From positions 992,001-1,056,000 of the forward strand of contig NZ_CP028913.1 of the NCBI RefSeq assembly GCF_003070885.1: a DNA stretch of 64,000 nt, read 5' to 3'. The notes under the pieces were generated by a model that saw only the letters and a program-made list of their open reading frames with translations, was not told the DNA's origin and made no database searches. The stretch comes from Agromyces badenianii (GTDB taxonomy: Bacteria; Actinomycetota; Actinomycetes; Actinomycetales; Microbacteriaceae). Positions 19,610 to 29,645 of this stretch are shown piece after piece. How positions within the stretch are numbered: position 1 is the first letter of the stretch; each line of letters opens with the position of its first letter. Both the position numbers and the translations under genes were made by a program.

Positions 19610-19637
19610 CACCAGGACGACAGGACACAGGAGAAAC

Positions 19638-22027
<2,390 letters not shown>

Positions 22028-22029
22028 GC

Positions 22030-22290
22030 ATGGCCAGCCTCAACGTGAGTGTCGTCTCGGCCGACCAGCAGGTCTGGTCGGGCGAGGCGGCCATGGTGGT
22101 GGCCCGCACCGTCGAAGGCGAGATCGGCATTCTGCCGGGTCACGAGCCGATGCTCGCGATCCTCGCCGGCGGTGAGGTGCGCGTCACGCTGCCGGGTGGT
22201 GAGAAGATCACCGCCAGCGCCGAAGATGGATTCCTTTCCGTGCAGGCGAATGCGGTGCAAGTCGTCGCCTCCCGGGCCCAACTCGTCTAG
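22030..22290 (+). CDS. atpC: ATP synthase subunit epsilon
   Basis: 86 residues from the ATG at 22030, 2 nt after the atpD stop; the slightly longer frame from 21997 lies inside atpD. It contains the N-terminal beta-sandwich (LNVSVVSADQQVWSGEA, GEIGILPGHEPMLAILAGG) but ends right after it. The C-terminal helical hairpin of typical ~130-residue epsilon is missing, as in several actinobacteria. The inhibitory helix-extension mechanism is therefore unlikely here. Confidence 0.94.
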   Translation: MASLNVSVVSADQQVWSGEAAMVVARTVEGEIGILPGHEPMLAILAGGEVRVTLPGGEKITASAEDGFLSVQANAVQVVASRAQLV

Positions 22291-22299
22291 GAGGCGCGG

Positions 22300-22872
22300 A
22301 TGCAGGGGGAGCAGCCGATCGACCGCCAGTTCGGTGACCTGAGCGTCACCCAGCTCATCGTGATGGCCGGGTTGCCGGGTGCGGGAAAGTCGACGATCGG
22401 GCAGATCATCGGCGCCCGCCTCGGTGCCACGGTGGTGTCCGTCGATCCGATCGAGTCTGCGATCCTGCGTGCCGGCATCGATGCTGATCAGCCGACCGGT
22501 CTCGCCGCCTACCTCGTGGCCGAAGAGATCGCCGAGAAGGAGCTCGACTCGGGCCGAACGGTGATCGTCGATGCGGTGAACGCGGGTGAGGCGGCGCGTC
22601 TGCAGTGGCGCGATCTCGCCGAGCGCGCCGAAGTGCGGTTGCGAGTGATCGAGGTGGTGTGCTCCGACGAGGCGCTCCATCGAGCGCGTCTCGAGAAGCG
22701 CGAGCGCAAACTGCCGCATCTCGAAGAGACCACCTGGCGGGCCGTCGAGCAGAGCCTTGAGGGATACGCCGCCTGGACCGGTCCGTCGTCGGCGCTGCCT
22801 CGTGTGACGATCGACAGCATCGAGTCGCTCGGATCCAACGTCGACGCGGCCCTCGCCTTCATCGGTTCGTAG
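22300..22872 (+). CDS. P-loop kinase of the AAA_33 / zeta-like type
   Basis: 190 residues. After a short lead it has Walker A MAGLPGAGKSTIGQIIG (near residue 30), a possible catalytic Asp in VSVDPIESAIL, and the lid pattern RARLEKRERKLPHLEETTW. This is the nucleoside or small-molecule kinase fold also used by zeta toxins and chloramphenicol phosphotransferases. No antitoxin partner is present, so a metabolite kinase is more likely. It lies 9 nt after atpC and overlaps the next gene by one base, so it may share the atp transcript. The substrate is unknown. Confidence 0.8.
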   Translation: MQGEQPIDRQFGDLSVTQLIVMAGLPGAGKSTIGQIIGARLGATVVSVDPIESAILRAGIDADQPTGLAAYLVAEEIAEKELDSGRTVIVDAVNAGEAARLQWRDLAERAEVRLRVIEVVCSDEALHRARLEKRERKLPHLEETTWRAVEQSLEGYAAWTGPSSALPRVTIDSIESLGSNVDAALAFIGS

Positions 22873-23636
22873 TGCGACTGCTCCTCCCGCCGTCCGAGAC
22901 GAAACGTGACGGCGGCGCCGGCGACTCGCTCGAGCTGGATCGCCTCTCGTTCCCAGTACTCACTCCGCAGCGAGTCGAGTCGACCGCTGCTGTCGTCGGA
23001 CTCTCTGGTGAGCCGGCGGCGATGATGCGTGCGCTGAAGCTCGGACCCCGGCAGGCGCACGAAGTCGATCGCAACCGGTCGTTGCGGGAATCGGCGACGA
23101 TGCCGGCGCTCGATCGGTACACCGGGGTGCTCTTCGACGCCCTCGATGCTCCGACCCTCGACGAAGATGCCCGCGCGTTCGCCGCTGAGCACGTCGTGGT
23201 GCACTCGGCCCTATTCGGCTTGGTCGGGGCCATGGACGAGATTCCGGCGTATCGGCTCTCACACGACTCCCGCGTGCCCGGACTGCGCCTCAGGCAGCAC
23301 TGGCGCGCGGCGATCGTCGCGTTGCTCGAGTCGGGGGCCGACGCGGGAGTGGTCCTCGATCTCCGATCGGAGGGCTACGCCGAGCTCGGGCCGGCACCGG
23401 CGAGGGGCGAATCGGCCTTCGTGCGCGTGGTGGCCGTGGATGCGTCGGGTCGAAGTCGGGCACTGAATCACTTCAACAAGCGTGCGAAGGGGCTCTTCAC
23501 CCGCGCCCTGCTGACGTCGCGCCCGCAGATCGCCTCGATCGACGAGCTGATCGAGTGGGCACACGATGCCGGGTTCACCCTCTCGTTCGCCCCGCAACAC
23601 GACGCGGGTCTGCGCGAGCTCGAGCTCGTGGCCTGA
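22872..23636 (+). CDS. yaaA: YaaA family protein (peroxide stress / UPF0246)
   Basis: 254 residues, full length for the family. In E. coli YaaA limits free iron and DNA damage under peroxide; the fold binds DNA. Family marks are the start MRLLLPPSETKRDGG, the central YTGVLFDAL, HVVVHSALFGLVGAMDEIPAYRLS, the HWRA segment and HFNKRAKGLFTRALL near the C-terminus. The GTG start overlaps the upstream stop (TAGTG). It ends convergently with tag across a small hairpin. Confidence 0.9.
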   Translation: MRLLLPPSETKRDGGAGDSLELDRLSFPVLTPQRVESTAAVVGLSGEPAAMMRALKLGPRQAHEVDRNRSLRESATMPALDRYTGVLFDALDAPTLDEDARAFAAEHVVVHSALFGLVGAMDEIPAYRLSHDSRVPGLRLRQHWRAAIVALLESGADAGVVLDLRSEGYAELGPAPARGESAFVRVVAVDASGRSRALNHFNKRAKGLFTRALLTSRPQIASIDELIEWAHDAGFTLSFAPQHDAGLRELELVA

Positions 23637-23661
23637 CGGCCGAGCACTCGAACTCGTCACC

Positions 23662-23697
23662 TGACCGCCTCGCAAGATCGACTGCGCCGGGCGGTCA
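23662..23697. terminator. Hairpin between yaaA and tag
   Basis: 8-bp stem TGACCGCC (23662-23669) / GGCGGTCA (23690-23697), loop 20 nt, between two convergent gene ends. The long loop makes it a weaker candidate than the other terminators. Confidence 0.4.
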
Positions 23698-23701
23698 TTG
23701 C

Positions 23702-24301
23702 TCACGCCGCCGTCGCGTGCGTCGACCGGTGGCATCCCGCGAGGTGATCGTCGACCATGCCGGCGGCCTGCATGAGGGCGTACATCGTCGTGGGGCCGAC
23801 GAAGCGGAACCCGCGCCGACGCAGCTCCTTGCTCATCGACGTCGACTCGGGCGTGGTCGCGGGAACTTCGGCGAACGAAGCGGGAGGCACGGTTCGCGGC
23901 GGAGGAGCGAAGCTCCAGAGCAGATCGTGGATCGGCAACTCGAGCTCGAGCGTCGCACGCGCATTCTGGATCGTTGCTTCGATCTTGCCGCGATGCCGGA
24001 TGATGCGTTCGTCGCCGAGCAGTCGCGTGATGTCGTCGTCGCCCATCGCCGCGACCCGCTCGGCGTCGAAGTCGTGGAACACCTCGCGGAAGGCGGGGCG
24101 TCGTCGCAGAATCGTGATCCACGAGAGGCCGGCCTGAAACCCCTCGAGGCAGACCTTCTCGAAGAGCCGCACTGGATCGTGCTGCGGTGTGCCCCACTCC
24201 TCGTCGTGGTACCGGCGGTACTCGGGATCGGAAGCCCCCCACCCGCACCGGGCGAGGCCGTCGTCGCCGACGATGATCTCGGGTTTCGGGATCACGCTCA
24301 C
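23702..24301 (-). CDS. tag: DNA-3-methyladenine glycosylase I
   Basis: Removes 3-methyladenine from alkylated DNA. It has 199 residues. The N-terminal RCGWGASDPEYRRYHDEEWG and the C-terminal DDHLAGCH supply the Cys/His zinc ligands of Tag. The GLSWITILRRRPAFREVF segment is the base-recognition core. The GTG start at 24301 overlaps the ogt stop by 4 nt, so the two repair genes are translated together. Confidence 0.95.
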   Translation of the reverse strand: MSVIPKPEIIVGDDGLARCGWGASDPEYRRYHDEEWGTPQHDPVRLFEKVCLEGFQAGLSWITILRRRPAFREVFHDFDAERVAAMGDDDITRLLGDERIIRHRGKIEATIQNARATLELELPIHDLLWSFAPPPRTVPPASFAEVPATTPESTSMSKELRRRGFRFVGPTTMYALMQAAGMVDDHLAGCHRSTHATAA

Positions 24302-24789
24302 GCGGCGAACCCGATCTGCTCGTGGCCGAGCAACCAGAGCTTCGTCGAAACGCCCTCACCACCGGAGTACCCGGTGATGCGGCCGTCGGTCGCGAGGACG
24401 CGATGACAGCCGACGATGATGGGCACCGGGTTCGCGCCCACCGCGCCGCCGATGGCTCGCGCCGAGCCCGGGCGACCGACCGCGGCGGCCAGCGCGCCGT
24501 AGGAGGTGGCCTCGCCCCAGTGCAGGCGCGCGAGTTCGGCCCAGACGGCCTGCTGGAATGCGGTGCCGGTCAACCGAACAGGAACGTCGAAGTCGAGTCG
24601 ACGGCCGGAGAAGTACTCGGCGAGCTGATCGCGCGCTTCGTCGAGCACGGCGTTGGGCCGCTCGGGTTCGCCGTCGTGGGGCAGCACGCCGCCGCACTCG
24701 ATGGACAGGCTCGTGACGGCCTCGTCGTCGGCGACGAGTTCGAGGCGCCCGATCGGGCTGCCGAGTCGGATGAGGTACACGTTCGTCAT
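24298..24789 (-). CDS. ogt: Methylated-DNA-protein cysteine methyltransferase
   Basis: Suicide repair protein that takes methyl groups from O6-methylguanine. It has 163 residues. The HTH region is TAFQQAVWAELARLHWGEATSYGALA, the Arg finger is in SARAIGGAVGANPVP, and the acceptor cysteine is in VGCHRVLATDG. The residue before the Cys is Gly where most members have Pro. There is no Ada regulatory domain. A candidate -10 box 6 nt before the ATG implies a leaderless ogt-tag transcript. Confidence 0.95.
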   Translation of the reverse strand: MTNVYLIRLGSPIGRLELVADDEAVTSLSIECGGVLPHDGEPERPNAVLDEARDQLAEYFSGRRLDFDVPVRLTGTAFQQAVWAELARLHWGEATSYGALAAAVGRPGSARAIGGAVGANPVPIIVGCHRVLATDGRITGYSGGEGVSTKLWLLGHEQIGFAA

Positions 24790-24795
24790 GTTTCG

Positions 24796-24801
24796 AGAGT
24801 A
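24796..24801 (-). promoter_or_regulatory. -10 box of the ogt-tag operon
   Basis: TACTCT on the minus strand, 6 nt before the ogt ATG (24789); no ribosome site is visible, in line with leaderless RNA. Confidence 0.45.
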
Positions 24802-24963
24802 GCCGCGGCATCCGACAGCGGCTCGCGGAAATCGGACATCGGGGAACGGGCGCGCGGAGGCGGTGCTGGGGAGGACGAGTCGACTCTGCCTCGACAGGCG
24901 TCAAGAGGCGCCCGGTCTCCACCTTCGTCGCCTCGACCGGCCTTCGCCGGCAACCGGAGCGGC

Positions 24964-26118
24964 ATGCTCGCCGGCATGACGACCATCATCCGCGCCGAGG
25001 CGCCGCACGATCTGCTCGCACTGATTCCGTCACTCGCCGGGTTCCGGCCGGAGCGCTCCGTCGTGTGCGTCGCCTTCGCGGGCAACCGCACGGTCGGCGT
25101 GCTGCGGCACGACCTGCCACGCCAGGTGCGCGACCGCGCCCCACTCGTCTCTGCGATCGTCGGCACACTCTGCCGCATGGGCGGCGTCGATGCGATCGTG
25201 CCCATCGTCTACACCGACGCCCGATTCGACGCCGGTCGAGGTTTGCCGCAGCGGGCGCTGCTGAGCCTCCTCGTCAAACGCAGCGAGCAAGCCGGGTTCC
25301 TCGTGCGCGACGCGCTGTGCCGAGCGGCCGACGCCTGGGGGTCGCTCCTCGATCCGGACACCCCGACGACGGGGCATCCGCTCGCCTTGATCGACGAGAG
25401 TCCCGTCACCAGGCTCGTACCGGAAGCGTGCCCCGTGCTCGCCTCGGCGAACGAAGCCGCCGATCTTCCAGCGGTCGACGCCGCTGCGTCGACCGCGCTC
25501 GCCGCCGCCCTCGATGGACTCGCGGGGGACTCTCGCGGTGCCGCCCTGACCAGGCTCGGCCCGAACGGCGACCCGGTCGTGCTCGTCGAGACGCTGCTCG
25601 ACCGCAGCTCCGTGCACCCGCCGCTGCGTCTCGCCTGGTTCGTGCACCTGGCGTCGCTGCCGGCCATGCGCGACGCGATGATGCTCCAGTTCGCGTTCGG
25701 CGTGGTGGTGGGCGAGGCTGCGCACGACGATGCGATGTCGACCGCCGACCGCGCCGAGGCACTCGACGAGACGGTCGACGGGCTCGTCAGGCGGGAGATG
25801 GCGAACGGCACGGTCGGCGAGGTGAGTGAGATGCTCTCGCGGCTCATGCTCGGGCAGACGAGCCTGCGACCTGACGCACGCCGTGTGGAGCGCGCACTTT
25901 CGATGCTGCGCCCGGTGATCGCCAACGCGCCCGCGACCCATCGCGTCGGACTCCTCTGCATGGCGGCATGGCTCGCCTGGTCGCTCGGCCGCGGCTCGGT
26001 GGCCGGGGCGTTCATCGATCGGGCACTGGAGATCGACGAAGGCCACTCGATGGCCGGTCTTCTCGCGGCATTCATCGGCAGCGGTGCGCTGCCCGACTGG
26101 GCCTTCAGTGCCCGGTGA
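24964..26118 (+). CDS. DUF4192 domain protein
   Basis: 384 residues, soluble. The N-terminus reads MTTIIRAEAPHDLLALIPSLAGFRPERSVVCVAF, the recognisable start of the actinobacterial DUF4192 family, whose function is unknown. C-terminal helices (THRVGLLCMAAWLAWSLGRGSVAGAFIDRALEID) resemble TPR-like repeats. I place the start at the ATG 24964 because CCGGAGC precedes it; an in-frame ATG at 24976 is the alternative. The long upstream open frame is antisense to ogt. Its last 14 nt overlap the convergent oxidoreductase gene. Confidence 0.85.
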   Translation: MLAGMTTIIRAEAPHDLLALIPSLAGFRPERSVVCVAFAGNRTVGVLRHDLPRQVRDRAPLVSAIVGTLCRMGGVDAIVPIVYTDARFDAGRGLPQRALLSLLVKRSEQAGFLVRDALCRAADAWGSLLDPDTPTTGHPLALIDESPVTRLVPEACPVLASANEAADLPAVDAAASTALAAALDGLAGDSRGAALTRLGPNGDPVVLVETLLDRSSVHPPLRLAWFVHLASLPAMRDAMMLQFAFGVVVGEAAHDDAMSTADRAEALDETVDGLVRREMANGTVGEVSEMLSRLMLGQTSLRPDARRVERALSMLRPVIANAPATHRVGLLCMAAWLAWSLGRGSVAGAFIDRALEIDEGHSMAGLLAAFIGSGALPDWAFSAR

Positions 26119-27556
26119 GCCGGCCGACCGCGCGGGCGACGAGGGACGGCCGTTGCGTCAGCTGTTCCTCGGCGTCGGCGAATCGCATGCCGATCACCCC
26201 GAGGTTCGCCCCGATGTAGCGCAGCGGCTCGGGTTCCCAGAGCGGCGAGCGGTGGTTGACCCACGGCAATCGCGTGAGCTCGCTGTCGACGCCGTGCACG
26301 AGATCGGCCATCGTACGGCCGGCGAGATTCGTGGTCGAGAGGCCGTCGCCGACGTAGGCGCCCGCGAAACCGACTCCGGTCTTCGGGTTGTAGCTCGCCG
26401 TGGCATTCCAATCGCGGGCGACACCGAGGGGACCGCCCCAGCGATGCGTGATCCGTGCCGCGCCCAGCGACGGGAAGAGGTCGTGCAACGCGGAATGCAA
26501 GTGCGCGAAGACCGAGTCCACACGTTCGTACGCCGGATCGAGGGCACTGCCCCAGTGGTAGCTCGCGCCTCTCCCGCCGAACGCGAAGCGATTGTCGGCG
26601 GTGCGCTGGCCGTAGACGAGCAGGTGCCGGTAGTCGCTGAACGTCTGGCCGTGATCGATGCCGATCTCCTGCCAGACCTCGTCGGACAGCGGTTCGGTGG
26701 CGATCATGAGGGAGTAGAGCGGAAGGATGCGTCGGCGGACCCGCGGCAGTCGGGCGCCGTATCCCTCGGTCGCGACGATGACGTGTCGTGCCGAGACCGT
26801 GCCCTCCGCCCCGCCGGCGTCGAGCGCACGGAACCGCACTCGGCCTGCCGACCAGTCGACGACCTCGGTGCGCTCGAACACCGCGACGCCGAGGCGTTCG
26901 ACGACACGTGCGAGTCCGCGGACGAGTTTCGCAGGGTGCACCCGGGCGCACGACGGGTCGAACATCGCCGACGGGGCATCCTCGTCGAGGCTCGTCGCGC
27001 CGAACCGAGCACCGACGGCGTCCTCGTTCCAGTACTCGAGCGGGTCGACGCCGAAGCGGCGGGCCTCCTCGACCTCGCCGGCGGCGAGCTCGCGCTGCGG
27101 TCCGTTCCGGGCGAAGACCAGCGTGCCGCCCATCGCGTAGTCGCAGTCGATGCCCTCGAGCGCCGTTGCACGGCCGACCTCCTCGACGGTGTCGATCATC
27201 GCGCGGCGCATCGCCACCGCCTGGTCGAACCCGTGATCGCGCTCGATCGCCGCCGCCGACTGCGGGAACAGCGCCGAGCACCAGCCGCCGTTGCGGCCGG
27301 AGGCGCCGAAGCCCGCGAACTCCCGTTCGAGCACCGCGATCCGCAGGCTCGGATCGGCCTTCGCGAGCGAGTACGCCGTCCAGAGCGCGGTCAGCCCGCC
27401 GCCGATGAGACACACGTCGAACCGTGCATTCGCAGCGAGAGCCGCACGCGGACGGAGATCGTCGAGCCCCTGGACGACGAGGTCGTCGAGCCAGAAACTC
27501 ACCCGGCGGGCGGCATCGGGTGAGGCATCCGTCACCGCCGGGAGCGTTCTCGACAT
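26105..27556 (-). CDS. FAD-dependent amine oxidoreductase, PuuB/DAO type
   Basis: 483 residues. The FAD-binding DVCLIGGGLTALWTAYSLA (from about residue 47) and the RNGGW segment match the D-amino-acid-oxidase-like family that includes gamma-glutamylputrescine oxidase. The C-terminal FSDYRHLLVYGQRTADNRFAFGG and THRWGGPLGVARDW are family blocks. The likely role is oxidation of an amine released in polyamine degradation. It is the last gene of a minus-strand unit: its ATG overlaps the aminotransferase stop (TGATG). The exact substrate cannot be read from the sequence. Confidence 0.85.
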   Translation of the reverse strand: MSRTLPAVTDASPDAARRVSFWLDDLVVQGLDDLRPRAALAANARFDVCLIGGGLTALWTAYSLAKADPSLRIAVLEREFAGFGASGRNGGWCSALFPQSAAAIERDHGFDQAVAMRRAMIDTVEEVGRATALEGIDCDYAMGGTLVFARNGPQRELAAGEVEEARRFGVDPLEYWNEDAVGARFGATSLDEDAPSAMFDPSCARVHPAKLVRGLARVVERLGVAVFERTEVVDWSAGRVRFRALDAGGAEGTVSARHVIVATEGYGARLPRVRRRILPLYSLMIATEPLSDEVWQEIGIDHGQTFSDYRHLLVYGQRTADNRFAFGGRGASYHWGSALDPAYERVDSVFAHLHSALHDLFPSLGAARITHRWGGPLGVARDWNATASYNPKTGVGFAGAYVGDGLSTTNLAGRTMADLVHGVDSELTRLPWVNHRSPLWEPEPLRYIGANLGVIGMRFADAEEQLTQRPSLVARAVGRLTGH

Positions 27557-28944
27557 CAGAGCCGGTTCGAGGCTTCCGTGAGCACGCCGCGGAGCTTCTG
27601 CTCGATCTCGGCGAACTCCGCCGGGCCGATCGTGAGCGGCGGCGCGAGCTGGATCACGGGATCGCCGCGATCGTCTGCTCGACAGTAGAGCCCGGCGTCG
27701 AACAGGGCCTTCGACAGGAACCCGCGCAGCAGCTTCTCGGACTCGTCGTCGTCGAACGTCTGCCGAGACTCCTTGTCTTTGACGAGTTCGATGCCGAAGA
27801 AGTAGCCGTCACCGCGCACGTCGCCCACGATCGGCAGATCGAGCAGCTTCTCGAGTTCCGCACGGAAGAGCGGCGAGTTCTCGCGGACCCGCTCGTTCAA
27901 CCCCTCCTCCTCGAAGATGTCGAGGTTCTCGAGCGCCACCGCCGCCGACACCGGGTGCCCGCCGAAGGTGTAGCCGTGGTAGAACGACGTGTTGCCCTCG
28001 GCGAACGGCGCGTAGAGCTTCTCGGAGACGATCGTCGCCCCGATGGGGGAGTAGCCCGAGGTCATCGCCTTCGCGCACGTGATCATGTCGGGCACGTAGC
28101 CGTACGCGTCGCACGCGAACATGTGGCCGAGGCGGCCGAAGGCGCAGATCACCTCGTCGGAGACGAGGAGCACGTCGTACTGGTCGCAGATCTCGCGGAC
28201 CCGCTTGAAGTACCCGGGCGGCGGCGGGAAGCAGCCCCCCGAGTTCTGCACGGGCTCGAGGAAGACGGCGGCCACCGTCTCGGGGCCCTCGAAGAGGATC
28301 ATCTCCTCGATGCGGTTCGCGGCCCAGAGGCCGAAGGCCTCGACGTCGTCTGCGGGAGCGCCCATCTCGGCAGCGCGGTAGAAGTTCGTGTTCGGCACCC
28401 GGAAGCCGCCCGGGGTCACCGGTTCGAACATCTCTTTCATGGCCGGGATGCCCGTGATCGCCAGCGCGCCCTGGGGTGTGCCGTGATACGCGACCGAACG
28501 CGAGATGACCTTGTGCTTCGTGGGCCGGCCCTGGAGCTTCCAGTAGTACTTCGCGAGCTTGAACGCGGTCTCGACGGCCTCGCCGCCGCCGGTGGAGAAG
28601 AACACCCGGTTGAGATCGCCGGGCGCGTACCCGGCGAGCCGGTCGGCGAGCTCGATCGCCGAGGGGTGCGCATACGACCAGATCGGGAAGAACGCGAGCT
28701 GCTCGGCCTGCTTGGCGGCGACCTCGGCGAGACGCTTGCGCCCGTGGCCGGCGTTCACGACGAAGAGCCCGGCGAGCCCGTCGAAGTACTCTCGGCCCTC
28801 GACGTCGTAGACGTGGTGCCCCTGGCCCCGGGTGATGATCGGCACCCCCGACGTCGCCATCGTCGACTGCCGGGCGAAGTGCATCCACAGATGGTCTTTC
28901 GCCTTCTGCTGCAGCGCATCGTTGTCATAGACCGTGTCGGTCAT
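27556..28944 (-). CDS. Class III aminotransferase, putrescine/polyamine type
   Basis: 462 residues. PLP-fold marks are FFSTGGGEAVETAFKLAKYY, VSRSVAYHGTP-like SVAYHGTPQGALAITG, the VFLEPVQNSGG strand, LLVSDEVICAFGRLG and the Schiff-base lysine in DMITCAKAMTSGYSP. The subfamily transfers amino groups from diamines or gamma-glutamylputrescine to pyruvate or 2-oxoglutarate. Linkage to an AsnC-type regulator, an aminobutyraldehyde-type dehydrogenase and a PuuB-like oxidase supports putrescine degradation. ATG 28944 has AAGGGAAGG upstream. Confidence 0.87.
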   Translation of the reverse strand: MTDTVYDNDALQQKAKDHLWMHFARQSTMATSGVPIITRGQGHHVYDVEGREYFDGLAGLFVVNAGHGRKRLAEVAAKQAEQLAFFPIWSYAHPSAIELADRLAGYAPGDLNRVFFSTGGGEAVETAFKLAKYYWKLQGRPTKHKVISRSVAYHGTPQGALAITGIPAMKEMFEPVTPGGFRVPNTNFYRAAEMGAPADDVEAFGLWAANRIEEMILFEGPETVAAVFLEPVQNSGGCFPPPPGYFKRVREICDQYDVLLVSDEVICAFGRLGHMFACDAYGYVPDMITCAKAMTSGYSPIGATIVSEKLYAPFAEGNTSFYHGYTFGGHPVSAAVALENLDIFEEEGLNERVRENSPLFRAELEKLLDLPIVGDVRGDGYFFGIELVKDKESRQTFDDDESEKLLRGFLSKALFDAGLYCRADDRGDPVIQLAPPLTIGPAEFAEIEQKLRGVLTEASNRL

Positions 28945-28975
28945 GGCCTTCCCTTCTCGATGAGCACCCGCCTTC

Positions 28976-29458
28976 TCAGCGAGTGCCCCAGTTGTAGAAC
29001 TGCTTCTGGAGCTTCAGGTAGACGAACGTCTCGGTCGACTGCACGCCCTCGATCACGCGGATTCTCGTGTTCAGGAGTTCGAGGAGCTCCTCGTCGTTCT
29101 CGCAGACGATCTCGGCCATCACGTCGAAACTGCCCGCCGTGAGCACGACGTAATCGATCTCGGGGATCTCCGCGAGTCGCTCGGCCAGCACCCGCGTGTC
29201 GCCCGAGGTGCGGATGCCGATCATCGCCTGCGTCGTGAAGCCGAGCTGCATCGGGTCGGTCACGGCCACGATCTGCATCACGCCGGCTTCGGTCAGGCGT
29301 TGCACGCGCTGGCGCACCGCAGCCTCCGAGAGGCCGACCGCCTTGGCGACGTCGGCATAAGAACGGCGGCCATCGGCCTGCAATTGCTCGATGATCGCCT
29401 TCGAGACGTCGTCGAGCTGCACAGGCCGGTGCGCCGCGGACCGGGTTCCGTTCGTCAT
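28976..29458 (-). CDS. Lrp/AsnC family transcriptional regulator
   Basis: 160 residues. The N-terminal winged HTH (LDDVSKAIIEQLQADGRRSYADVAKAVGLSEAAVRQRVQRL) is followed by the RAM ligand-binding domain (IGIRTSGDTRVLAERLAEIP). It lies between the aminotransferase (same strand, 31 nt downstream) and the divergent aldehyde dehydrogenase, the classic place for a local regulator. I infer that it senses an amine or amino acid. The ATG at 29458 is 6 nt from a -10-like CACAAT. Confidence 0.92.
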   Translation of the reverse strand: MTNGTRSAAHRPVQLDDVSKAIIEQLQADGRRSYADVAKAVGLSEAAVRQRVQRLTEAGVMQIVAVTDPMQLGFTTQAMIGIRTSGDTRVLAERLAEIPEIDYVVLTAGSFDVMAEIVCENDEELLELLNTRIRVIEGVQSTETFVYLKLQKQFYNWGTR

Positions 29459-29464
29459 CCGTCG

Positions 29465-29470
29465 ATTGTG
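29465..29470 (-). promoter_or_regulatory. -10 box for the Lrp/AsnC regulator
   Basis: CACAAT on the minus strand ends 6 nt before the ATG, another leaderless arrangement. The remaining gap to the dehydrogenase holds GCGAT-N11-ATCGC (29494-29514), a possible Lrp site, and a 6-bp hairpin CCTGGC / GCCAGG (29542-29558). Confidence 0.4.
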
Positions 29471-29645
29471 ACAGTGGCGGATGTCGCGAGCAAGCGATTC
29501 CGTCGAATTATCGCGGTCATGCAACTGATTTCGATGGATTCCCTGGCGATGAGCCAGGCGTCGTCGGTAGCATGGCCGCGAGTGGCGACCATCACGTCGC
29601 GGTCCGGGAGCGAGCCGGGCCGAGCCAGAATCGAGGACCCGAGCA

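Noticed and set aside
22300..22872. Zeta toxin of a toxin-antitoxin pair
   Set aside because: No small epsilon-type antitoxin gene lies upstream; the gene is embedded between atpC and yaaA.
24298..24789. Ogt lacking the Pro of the PCHR motif as an inactive enzyme
   Set aside because: The acceptor Cys, His and Arg are intact; the preceding Pro to Gly change alone does not imply loss of activity.
26105..26118. 14-nt convergent overlap of the DUF4192 and oxidoreductase genes as a sign of a frameshift
   Set aside because: Both C-termini are complete in reading frame and convergent short overlaps are common in compact genomes.
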